Source: JAQVEM01 sp964595565 (GTDB taxonomy: Bacteria; Actinomycetota; Humimicrobiia; Humimicrobiales; Humimicrobiaceae). From it: 12,537 nt of DNA. The position numbers were made by a program, and so were the translations under genes. The notes beneath the pieces are model-generated. The model saw only the letters and a program-made list of their open reading frames with translations, was not told the origin of the DNA and made no database searches. This document shows positions 6,881 through 12,537 of the stretch, in pieces (the first letter of the stretch is position 1; each line of letters opens with the position of its first letter). Location: positions 1 to 12,537 of the forward strand of contig CAZQQX010000038.1 of assembly GCA_964595565.1 (NCBI GenBank). Direction: 5' to 3'.

Positions 6881-8257
6881 TTAACTCCCGGCAATGCTGC
6901 TTGCTATTGCCTCTGCAACAAATGCAACCGCAAACAGTGCACTCACTATTATCATAAGAGGATGGAGGTCTTTAAATTTGCCCCTGAATAATTTGATTAA
7001 AGTATAACTTATAAAACCAAACCCGATACCATAAGAAATACTATAGGTGAAGGGCATTATAATTATGGTTAAGAATGCAGGTATGCCAACTTCATAATCC
7101 TTAAAATCAATCCTGCTCATAACCGTCATCATTAAGAACCCCACCACAATTAACGCTGGAGAGGTAACAGGATATTTAATAACTCCTTCTGCTATTTCTA
7201 CCCCTCCTCCGATAACTGCAATCAAAGGAGCAAAAAATATGGAAATTAGAAATAAAAATCCGGTAACGGTGGGCATAATTCCTGTTCTCCCACCATCAGA
7301 AACTCCAGAGGCACTCTCAATATAGGTGGTTATTGAGCTGGCACCAAATAATCCTCCTGCCACTGCTGCCAGAGAATCTATCAGGAGAACCCTTTTTAAA
7401 TTGGGAAGATTGCCGTTTTTATCAAGCAATCCTGCTTCTCCTCCTACTCCGATAACCGTACCCATAGTATCAAAAAAGTCGGTCATAAAAAGTGCAAATA
7501 TCATTACCAGAGCGGCTATATTTAACATACCTTTGCTCCACACTGCACCAACCAGATCTGCCCTGAAAAACGTGGAAAAACTTTCCCTGGTCGGGATACT
7601 TATTATATCCGAAGGAATGGATATTACCCTGAATATCATTCCCACAACTGCCGTACCAATAATTCCAATCAGGATTCCTCCCCTTATTCTGAAAGCCACC
7701 AGTATGGTCGTAAGCACCAGTCCAAATGCTGCCAGCTGGGTATAACTGGCTGTGAAATCACCCAGGGTAACCAGCGTTGAAGCACTCGGGTCAACAAAAC
7801 CTGCCTGCTGGGCACCAATAAATGCAATAAAAAGCCCAATTCCAACACCAATTGCGTACTTCAATCCCATTGGTATAGCCCTCATTATCATGCTGCGTAG
7901 TCCGGTCAGCACCATAATTGTAACCAGAATTCCCTCGATAACCACTATTCCCATCGCCTGCTGCCAGCTGAGCCCGAGACCGAGGACAATAGTAAATACT
8001 ACAACCGCATTAATTCCCATACCTGAAGCAAGGGCAAAAGGGGTATTGGTCAAAATTCCCATTAACATACTCATCAGCCCGGCACCGATACAAGTGGCAA
8101 TGACGGCAGCTTCAAAAGGAATACCTGTGGCCCCACCAGCAGAAAGAATTGCGGGATTAACGAAGATAATGTAGGCCATGGTCATAAAGGTAGTTAACCC
8201 GGCAACAATCTCCGTCCTGATGGTGGTATTTCTTTCTTTGAGTTTAAAATAGCTCAA
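6881..8257 (-). CDS. NCS2-family (AzgA/PbuG-like) purine permease
   Basis: A 458-residue polytopic membrane transporter, expected to take up adenine, guanine or hypoxanthine by cation symport. Hydrophobic helices run throughout. Family signatures are present: the N-terminal GLTTFMTMAYIIFVNP, ALASGMGINAV (75-85), MTDFFDTMGT (258-267) and the SSITTYIES...GGRTG segment (307-326). These place it in the AzgA/PbuG subgroup rather than among the uracil/xanthine permeases. The purine preferred cannot be told from sequence. The start codon is TTG, supported by a perfect AGGAGG 6 nt upstream. It is transcribed alone and ends at a strong hairpin terminator. The short AT-rich upstream region holds no recognisable purine riboswitch or clear promoter. 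Confidence 0.95.
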   Translation of the reverse strand: MSYFKLKERNTTIRTEIVAGLTTFMTMAYIIFVNPAILSAGGATGIPFEAAVIATCIGAGLMSMLMGILTNTPFALASGMGINAVVVFTIVLGLGLSWQQAMGIVVIEGILVTIMVLTGLRSMIMRAIPMGLKYAIGVGIGLFIAFIGAQQAGFVDPSASTLVTLGDFTASYTQLAAFGLVLTTILVAFRIRGGILIGIIGTAVVGMIFRVISIPSDIISIPTRESFSTFFRADLVGAVWSKGMLNIAALVMIFALFMTDFFDTMGTVIGVGGEAGLLDKNGNLPNLKRVLLIDSLAAVAGGLFGASSITTYIESASGVSDGGRTGIMPTVTGFLFLISIFFAPLIAVIGGGVEIAEGVIKYPVTSPALIVVGFLMMTVMSRIDFKDYEVGIPAFLTIIIMPFTYSISYGIGFGFISYTLIKLFRGKFKDLHPLMIIVSALFAVAFVAEAIASSIAGS

Positions 8258-8263
8258 AACACA

Positions 8264-8269
8264 CCTCCT
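8264..8269 (-). promoter_or_regulatory. Ribosome binding site that fixes the permease TTG start
   Basis: A perfect AGGAGG on the minus strand, 6 nt before TTG at 8255-8257. No in-frame ATG lies near, so this site decides the start. Confidence 0.85.
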
Positions 8270-8370
8270 AACAATGTTTTTATTAATAAAATTTATTTAT
8301 AATATACTATCTAATATAATTTTTTTTCTGCAATACAATTAACCAGTAAAAATTTCTGTAATTTTAAGAA

Positions 8371-8399
8371 TTTACAAATAATTAAATAAAAGATAAAAT
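8371..8399 (+). promoter_or_regulatory. Promoter of the 66-residue membrane protein, predicted leaderless
   Basis: TTTACA (8371-8376) and TAAAAT (8394-8399) are separated by exactly 17 bp, each 5 of 6 to consensus. The start site expected 7 nt or so after the -10 falls at 8406-8408, on or next to the ATG at 8408. The mRNA would therefore be leaderless or nearly so. The region is very AT-rich, so chance matches are possible. Confidence 0.5.
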
Positions 8400-8407
8400 T
8401 TGAAAAT

Positions 8408-8608
8408 ATGGAAGAGATAAAGAACTTTTTTACTTCAGAAAATTTAAAATCTTTCTTTGTGAACATATACAACTGGCTGGAAGATATTCTCACAAAGGCT
8501 TTTGATAAAATAGAATACGAACCTATAAGGAACTTGCTGATTAATCCATGGTTCTGGATTATTATCGTATTCCTGTTTCTTTTAAGCTTTCTTTTTAGAA
8601 GAAGATAA
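8408..8608 (+). CDS. Small single-pass membrane protein, C-terminal anchor
   Basis: A 66-residue protein of unknown family. The first 45 residues are charged and amphipathic (helix-forming, with NIYNWLEDIL near 19-28). They are followed by a hydrophobic segment (about 47-63, PWFWIIIVFLFLLSFLF) and a terminal RRR. The arginine end suggests the C-terminus stays in the cytoplasm. A clean membrane helix plus a well-spaced promoter at the start codon argue that it is real despite its size. It has no ribosome site, consistent with a leaderless message. Its last 27 bases overlap the 3' end of the opposing 110-residue gene. It is divergent from the purine permease. No function can be assigned. Confidence 0.6.
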   Translation: MEEIKNFFTSENLKSFFVNIYNWLEDILTKAFDKIEYEPIRNLLINPWFWIIIVFLFLLSFLFRRR

Positions 8609-8914
8609 CCCGGGGGTTCTTTCACCTTTTTCTTCTCCGTTTGATGTCTTTTTAACGAGAAAAATAATAACAATAATAAAAATTATAGTTACGGCCAGGG
8701 TTACAAAAAACCCCTGGTTGTTTTTAAACTTCTCAAAAACAAGATAAAATCTTGAGTTGCTTTTCCTGAAAAAATCTAAAAACTTTTCGTCAAGTAACCC
8801 CTCGTCGTTCTTATCAATATTAGATATTCTATCTATTATTTTTTGTTCTATGTTGTCAGAGGGCTTTATTAACACATCCCTGGCAATTTTTAAATATTTA
8901 CCAATATTACTCAT
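8582..8914 (-). CDS. Small single-pass membrane protein downstream of the ECF sigma gene
   Basis: A 110-residue protein of unrecognised family. Residues 1-67 are soluble and charged (IEQKIIDRI, DEKFLDFFRK), then one membrane helix (about 69-87), then a basic tail rich in Lys, Glu and Ser. It lies 92 nt downstream of the ECF sigma gene on the same strand, the usual place for an anti-sigma factor. However, it has no Cys and no HxxxCxxC zinc motif, so any such role is conjecture. A promoter-like element stands in the gap, so it may also be transcribed alone. No good ribosome site precedes the ATG. Its last 27 bases overlap the opposing 66-residue gene. Confidence 0.6.
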   Translation of the reverse strand: MSNIGKYLKIARDVLIKPSDNIEQKIIDRISNIDKNDEGLLDEKFLDFFRKSNSRFYLVFEKFKNNQGFFVTLAVTIIFIIVIIFLVKKTSNGEEKGERTPGLSSSKKKA

Positions 8915-8940
8915 AACAAAAATTTTACAACCTATTTTAA

Positions 8941-8969
8941 ATTACAATGTAATAGATTTGAATTGTCAT
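8941..8969 (-). promoter_or_regulatory. Possible promoter of the 110-residue membrane protein
   Basis: On the minus strand, ATGACA (8964-8969) and TGTAAT (8941-8946) are separated by 17 bp, each 5 of 6 to the sigma70 consensus. It would give a leader of about 20 nt. It could let the small gene be made independently of the sigma factor operon. Confidence 0.4.
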
Positions 8970-9006
8970 TTTTTGTTTCACTCAAACATTTATTATATTC
9001 CTGCGC

Positions 9007-9594
9007 CTATCTTTTAATTTTTTCTTTTATCATTTTTCTCGCCCGGTGAATATTCGTCTTTACGGTTCCAATTGGCTTACCGGTTAGCTCCGATATTTCC
9101 CTGTAACTGTAGTCCTGAAGATCCCTTAAAATAAGAGGTATCCTGTAATTTTCATCAAGATTTACTATACCTTTTAAAACATCTTTTACCGTTTCTTTAT
9201 TAAAATAACTGTTTTCCAGGCTCTGATTGAACTTATTAAAAACTACCTCGTATTCTTCAGTTATTTTTTCCAGACTCACCTTCCTGTCCTTTGTTTTTGA
9301 ATAGATTCTTAATTTATCAATACAGGTATTTACGGTAAGCTTTCTTATCCAGGTCTTAAAACTGGAAAGCCCCCTGAAGCCCCCTATTGAAAGATATACC
9401 TTCACAAACACTTCCTGGCTAACATCTTCGGCATCATGGGCATCTCTCAATATAAAAAAGGCGGTGGTATATACATACTTTGAAAATTGTCTTACCAGCT
9501 CTTCAAAAGCAGCTTTATCACCCTTCTTCGCCTTTTCTACCAGTATCCTTTCATCTACTTCGCGTGGCCGGTTCCCTTTATTTACCTTGACCAA
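9007..9594 (-). CDS. ECF-type RNA polymerase sigma factor
   Basis: A 195-residue sigma70-family protein that would direct RNA polymerase to a specific promoter set. Region 2 spans about 25-95, with DAEDVSQEVFVKVY (54-67) as the core-binding helix and FKTWIRKLTVNTCIDKLR as the -10-reading part. Region 4 spans about 135-190, with the helix-turn-helix YSYREISELTGKPIGTVKT. Regions 1.1 and 3 are absent, which defines the ECF group. The start is TTG, with AGAAGG about 7 nt upstream; no ATG lies near. The gene is 33 nt after the HtrA gene and is probably co-transcribed with it. No zinc-type anti-sigma gene is adjacent. The target promoters are unknown. Confidence 0.93.
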   Translation of the reverse strand: MVKVNKGNRPREVDERILVEKAKKGDKAAFEELVRQFSKYVYTTAFFILRDAHDAEDVSQEVFVKVYLSIGGFRGLSSFKTWIRKLTVNTCIDKLRIYSKTKDRKVSLEKITEEYEVVFNKFNQSLENSYFNKETVKDVLKGIVNLDENYRIPLILRDLQDYSYREISELTGKPIGTVKTNIHRARKMIKEKIKR

Positions 9595-9627
9595 TACTTT
9601 CCCTTCTCTGGATTTCGTTGCCCGTTC

Positions 9628-10779
9628 TCATTCTGTGGGAGTTTCTACCAGTGTTACTGTAACCTCAAAAACGTCCCCGCCTCTATTCACTGTAATATTT
9701 ATACTATCACCTACGTTATGTCTTAAGACCTGTGCAAATAACTCATAAGGGTTACTTACTTTCACTCCATCAATTTCTGTAATCACATCTCCTGCCCTTA
9801 TACCGGCATCTTCCGCAGGGTATCCCGGTTCTACGTCACTGACATGCACCCCGGTAATCCCGGTATTGCTGTATGGATCCATCCTTATGCCCATGTAAGG
9901 AATCTTTGCCTTTCCATATTTGATAATCTGGTCTGCAATGCTGATAACCGTATTGCCGGGTACAGCAAATCCGATTCCGGTGTTTTCTCCTGATGTTGAT
10001 AATATCAGAGTATTAATTCCTATTACTTCTCCGCTTGAATTAACCAGCGGCCCCCCGCTGTTTCCCCTGTTTATAGCCGCGTCTGTCTGTATCAGATTAA
10101 CAGGAATGGTAATGTCTCTCCCCCTTGCACTTATTACTCCCATGGTTACACTCTGCTGGAGACCATAAGGACTTCCTATTGCAATAACCATGTCTCCTGC
10201 TTTATAACTATCATCTGTAGAAAAATCTGCGGCCCTTAATCCTTCCTTTTCTATCTTTATAACTGCCACGTCGTAATTTTCTTCCGAACCCACCAGAACC
10301 GCAGGATATTCGCTCCCATCATATAAAGTTACCACCAGCTTTTCTGCTTCACCGGCTACATGATTGTTGGTTATAATATAGCCATCTTCGGAATAAATAA
10401 CCCCCGAACCTATCCCCTCCTCCTCGTAAATCCTTCCAAAAATGTCCTGGGTCTTTACGGTCACTTCAATATTCACTACCGACGGGGCGATTTCTTCTAC
10501 AACTTTACTTATTGCATCATCAAGCGCGGCCAGCATAAATCCTTCCGGAGCATCTATGTCGCTCATAGTAGTGTCACGCTGCTGCTCCCCGGTGCTCTGC
10601 CCGGCACTCTGTCCTTCAGCCTCTGTACTTTTTCTGAATAAATCCGCAATAGTGACTCTATTTACCACAGCCAGCATTCCTAGCATGCTTATTCCGCCTA
10701 TAGCAAAAAAGATTATGGCAATCAGTATAATTATAAGGCCCTTTATAAAAAAGGACTTAAATCCATTGTCAGTGCTCAC
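9628..10779 (-). CDS. Membrane-anchored HtrA/DegS-like serine protease with one PDZ domain
   Basis: A 383-residue S1C protease. An N-terminal membrane segment (about 11-40) anchors it, and a Ser/Gly/Gln-rich linker leads to a trypsin-like domain (about 85-285). The catalytic triad is complete: H140 (ITNNHVAG), D170 (NYDVAVIKI) and S241 (GNSGGPL). One PDZ domain follows (about 293-378, with GIRAGDVITEIDG). This order is shared by DegS and Gram-positive HtrA proteins, which degrade or cut misfolded or regulatory proteins outside the membrane. It lies 34 nt after the solute-binding protein gene and 33 nt before the ECF sigma gene. The start is GTG with a perfect AGGAGG. The protease activity is firm; the partner is inferred. 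Confidence 0.96.
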   Translation of the reverse strand: MSTDNGFKSFFIKGLIIILIAIIFFAIGGISMLGMLAVVNRVTIADLFRKSTEAEGQSAGQSTGEQQRDTTMSDIDAPEGFMLAALDDAISKVVEEIAPSVVNIEVTVKTQDIFGRIYEEEGIGSGVIYSEDGYIITNNHVAGEAEKLVVTLYDGSEYPAVLVGSEENYDVAVIKIEKEGLRAADFSTDDSYKAGDMVIAIGSPYGLQQSVTMGVISARGRDITIPVNLIQTDAAINRGNSGGPLVNSSGEVIGINTLILSTSGENTGIGFAVPGNTVISIADQIIKYGKAKIPYMGIRMDPYSNTGITGVHVSDVEPGYPAEDAGIRAGDVITEIDGVKVSNPYELFAQVLRHNVGDSINITVNRGGDVFEVTVTLVETPTE

Positions 10780-10786
10780 TTATTAT

Positions 10787-10792
10787 CCTCCT
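10787..10792 (-). promoter_or_regulatory. Ribosome binding site that fixes the HtrA GTG start
   Basis: A perfect AGGAGG on the minus strand, 7 nt before GTG (10777-10779), in the 34-nt gap after the solute-binding protein gene. Confidence 0.85.
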
Positions 10793-10813
10793 CTGCTGCT
10801 AACAAATTAATTT

Positions 10814-12226
10814 TTACTCTGGCTCTCCGCTTTCTTCTATTTCTCCGGCAGTTCCCTCTTCTTCAGTTTCGTCAACAGTTATACTGCCCGACCTCAGCCT
10901 GAGAGCATCTTCCTGAATTTTTAATGCAGCGTCCGCAGGAAGAATATCTCCAGAGATAACACTTTTCGCATTGTCTCTTACAGCATCCCTTATCACCATT
11001 ATAAGTTCCTCGTAGGGCTTGCCCCTGCACAACTTCGCCTGTTGAAAAGCATTATATACTATGCTGTCGTTTCTTATTGCATCATTTTTATCAATATTTT
11101 TTAAAACCGGAAAAGTATCCGTACCTGAAGTCCACCCGATTTGCTCTTCTTCTGCCAGCATAAACTTTAAAAATTCATTCACTGCCTCCAGCTCGCTTCC
11201 GTAACAATTGGCATTTATCATAAATCCGGTGCCTGAAATTAAGGGTGTGGGATTTCTGCTTCCCTCCCATACCCGGGGTATTTTTGCCACTCCATAATTT
11301 ATCCCTGCCTCCTCATATTCCTCTAAAAGGCTTATACTGTCTATTATCATATGAACTTTTCCGCTCTTAAATGACTCATTAATTTCGCTGTATTCAACAT
11401 CACGTGGCAAAATCTCTTCTTCGTTATATATATAATTTAAAAACTCCATGGTCTTTACAGTTGCCTCATTTTCTAAGGTCAATGAATTGTAATTATATTC
11501 AACAATCCAATCCCCGTATCCACCTATAAAAGGAATTATCCAGTCTGCTTCGTTACTGTTTAACATAAATCCATAAACCCCTTCTACATAATTATTTACC
11601 TCTTTACAATAAGACATAAGGTCATCAAATCTTTCCGGGACTTTTTCTACAATATCTTTATTGTAGAAAAATACTAAAAAATCATAACTTCTAAAAGGAA
11701 TTATATATTTTCTACCATTGTACTCAGAGATTTCTACCAGCCCATCAAGTAATAGTGAGTAATCTAAGGCCTCCACTGTCTCAGCTTCTATCTCTTTTAT
11801 CACGTTTTCCGGAGCAAGTCTCTGTACCCCATCAAAATTTAGTAAAATCAGCTCGGGCCCGGCCCCGGCGAGGCTTGCCGCTTCAAACTTGTCTTCAAGT
11901 TCCTCCTGGCTCCTGAAGTGTTCGGTATCTATTTCAATATAATTGTTCTCCAGGGTAAAACTTTCTATGCTTCCCATCAAAGCGAGCCTTCCCTTGGGCT
12001 CCAGGCAATCCCACAGCCCTATTTTTATATCTGTTTTCTCTTCCTCTGTTAATTCACCTTCCACGGCTTCCACCTGCTCCTCACCGTTCTGCTCGCCTTC
12101 TTCTTCGCTTCCGGAACTTATTATTCTGCAGGATATGCTGATTAACAATACACATAGAGAAGATATTATAAATAATATTATTAACTTAAAGAACCCCTTA
12201 TCTTTAAACCTTAAAAAATTGAACAT
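10814..12226 (-). CDS. Extracellular solute-binding protein, family 1 (MalE-like)
   Basis: A 470-residue exported protein with the two-lobe fold of ABC-transporter binding proteins for sugars and similar solutes. A signal segment (about 12-32) precedes C33 in SISC, a possible but imperfect lipidation site. An acidic linker follows (38-66). The binding domain runs from about 66 to 450, with typical features GAGPELILLN, FFYNKDIVEKVPERFDDLM, SFKSGKVHMII and a late helical part. The tail is again Glu-rich (450-470). No transporter permease or ATPase lies in the window; the next genes are HtrA and a sigma factor. GAGGGG stands just before the ATG. The solute is unknown, and it could act as a sensor rather than a transport subunit. 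Confidence 0.9.
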   Translation of the reverse strand: MFNFLRFKDKGFFKLIILFIISSLCVLLISISCRIISSGSEEEGEQNGEEQVEAVEGELTEEEKTDIKIGLWDCLEPKGRLALMGSIESFTLENNYIEIDTEHFRSQEELEDKFEAASLAGAGPELILLNFDGVQRLAPENVIKEIEAETVEALDYSLLLDGLVEISEYNGRKYIIPFRSYDFLVFFYNKDIVEKVPERFDDLMSYCKEVNNYVEGVYGFMLNSNEADWIIPFIGGYGDWIVEYNYNSLTLENEATVKTMEFLNYIYNEEEILPRDVEYSEINESFKSGKVHMIIDSISLLEEYEEAGINYGVAKIPRVWEGSRNPTPLISGTGFMINANCYGSELEAVNEFLKFMLAEEEQIGWTSGTDTFPVLKNIDKNDAIRNDSIVYNAFQQAKLCRGKPYEELIMVIRDAVRDNAKSVISGDILPADAALKIQEDALRLRSGSITVDETEEEGTAGEIEESGEPE

Positions 12227-12264
12227 TTTCCCCTCATTATTAAACTCTTCTCCTGTTTACTTAA

Positions 12265-12299
12265 AAATCAGCATTCAATCCTATTATAAATGCTGATTT
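12265..12299 (-). promoter_or_regulatory. Perfect 11-bp inverted repeat in the operon leader
   Basis: AAATCAGCATT (12265-12275) and AATGCTGATTT (12289-12299) are exact complements around a 13-nt loop. If transcription starts near 12313, it forms a hairpin in the 5' leader, followed by a short T run. The loop also contains a minus-strand TATAAT (12283-12288), so the repeat could instead be an operator around a second promoter. Confidence 0.5.
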
Positions 12300-12319
12300 C
12301 AATTTATGAAACAATTTAT

Positions 12320-12348
12320 ATCATAAAATCATAAAAAATCACTGTCAA
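12320..12348 (-). promoter_or_regulatory. Near-consensus promoter of the SBP-HtrA-sigma operon
   Basis: On the minus strand, TTGACA (12343-12348) and TATGAT (12320-12325) are separated by exactly 17 bp, 11 of 12 positions to the sigma70 consensus. Transcription would start near 12313, leaving a leader of about 87 nt. It resembles a housekeeping promoter more than an ECF one. Confidence 0.7.
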
Positions 12349-12362
12349 ATAACTGAATGTAA

Positions 12363-12384
12363 AGATTTAAACTTTTTTAAATCT
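12363..12384. promoter_or_regulatory. 22-bp palindrome upstream of the operon promoter
   Basis: AGATTTAAA (12363-12371) and TTTAAATCT (12376-12384) are perfect complements around CTTT. The centre lies about 60 bp upstream of the predicted start site, a common position for an activator. The AT-rich background raises the chance of coincidence. Confidence 0.4.
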
Positions 12385-12475
12385 GTCAAAAAATGGATGG
12401 TATTATTCACCGGTAAAATTATAATTATTTTTTTTTGTACTGATGAAGTATCCGACTTGAAAAATTATTTAATAT

Positions 12476-12537
12476 TCAGAACTTAACAAATTTTAAATAT
12501 TCCGGTAGTCTGCCCTTACCCGGCTGCAGGTTAAATT
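12476..12537 (-). CDS. Possible C-terminal end of an upstream gene
   Basis: One minus-strand frame stays open from the window edge for 19 codons, then meets TGA at 12476-12478. The peptide ends GRLPEYLKFVKF and has protein-like composition. It is too short to identify, and chance is a real alternative. Confidence 0.3.
   Translation of the reverse strand, partial: FNLQPGKGRLPEYLKFVKF

Larger units (their letters stand above)
12227..12475. other. Upstream control region of the SBP operon
   Basis: About 250 bases with no gene. It carries the promoter, palindrome and leader inverted repeat listed separately, plus a second TTGACA (12384-12389) that has no partner -10. No RNA gene or clear terminator for an upstream gene is visible. 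Confidence 0.6.

Noticed and set aside
7326..8174. Two plus-strand open frames of about 140 codons
   Set aside because: They are shadows of the purine permease, rich in Pro, Ile, Thr and Ser as expected from the antisense of a membrane protein.
8258..8407. Purine riboswitch ahead of the permease gene
   Set aside because: The 150-bp gap is nearly all A and T and shows neither the conserved three-way junction loops nor paired stems of a purine aptamer.
8408..8608. TatA-like protein
   Set aside because: TatA has its membrane helix at the N-terminus followed by an amphipathic helix; here the helix is C-terminal.
8311..8673. 120-residue minus-strand open frame
   Set aside because: It lies opposite the 66-residue membrane protein, has poor composition at its start, and overlaps the better-supported 110-residue gene in another frame.
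8582..8914. Classical zinc-binding anti-sigma factor
   Set aside because: The protein contains no cysteine and no HxxxCxxC motif.
9920..10810. Plus-strand open frames opposite the HtrA gene
   Set aside because: They mirror a strongly recognised protease gene and show no ribosome sites or recognisable domains.
11943..12296. 117-codon plus-strand open frame
   Set aside because: It is a Ser/Pro-rich shadow of the solute-binding protein gene that runs into its promoter region.

Overview
The window is AT-rich chromosomal DNA with compact, short-spaced genes, mixed ATG/TTG/GTG starts and sigma70-type promoters. I see no ribosomal RNA, tRNA, CRISPR or phage genes. The proteins (NCS2 purine permease, membrane-anchored HtrA protease, ECF sigma factor, family 1 solute-binding protein, DUF2007 protein) fit a low-GC anaerobic or Gram-positive-like bacterium, for example Firmicutes, a low-GC deep Actinomycetota lineage, or an Atribacterota-like group. 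The sequence alone does not fix the taxon, and nothing seen is specific to an outer membrane.

Left part (1-2912): an apparently intact IS1182-family insertion sequence with 12-bp terminal inverted repeats and a probable CTAG target duplication. It sits exactly on the stop codon of a gene for a YfbR-like HD-domain nucleotidase with a long N-terminal extension; the duplicated CTAG keeps that stop codon. A divergent intergenic region follows.

Middle part (3209-6852): a two-gene plus-strand operon (DUF2007 protein and GNAT acetyltransferase, overlapping by 8 nt) converges on a two-gene minus-strand operon. The minus-strand pair is a secreted PKD-plus-transglutaminase protein and a membrane-anchored alpha/beta hydrolase, and the two operons meet at overlapping stop codons in a TTAA. 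A strong hairpin terminator then closes the purine permease gene.

Right part (6881-12537): an NCS2 purine permease starts at TTG behind a perfect AGGAGG. Two small single-pass membrane proteins follow, encoded convergently with a 27-bp overlap; one is predicted to have a leaderless mRNA. The last block is a minus-strand operon reading solute-binding protein, then HtrA/DegS-like protease, then ECF sigma factor, with the 110-residue membrane protein downstream. Its upstream region has a near-consensus promoter (TTGACA-17-TATGAT), a 22-bp palindrome centred near -60, and an 11-bp leader inverted repeat.

The most interesting hypothesis is that the last block is one envelope-sensing circuit. A surface binding protein without its own permeases, a membrane-tethered DegS-like protease, an ECF sigma factor and a non-canonical small membrane protein, possibly an atypical anti-sigma factor, would work together. 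The gene order and domain assignments are visible in the sequence; the circuit is inference.
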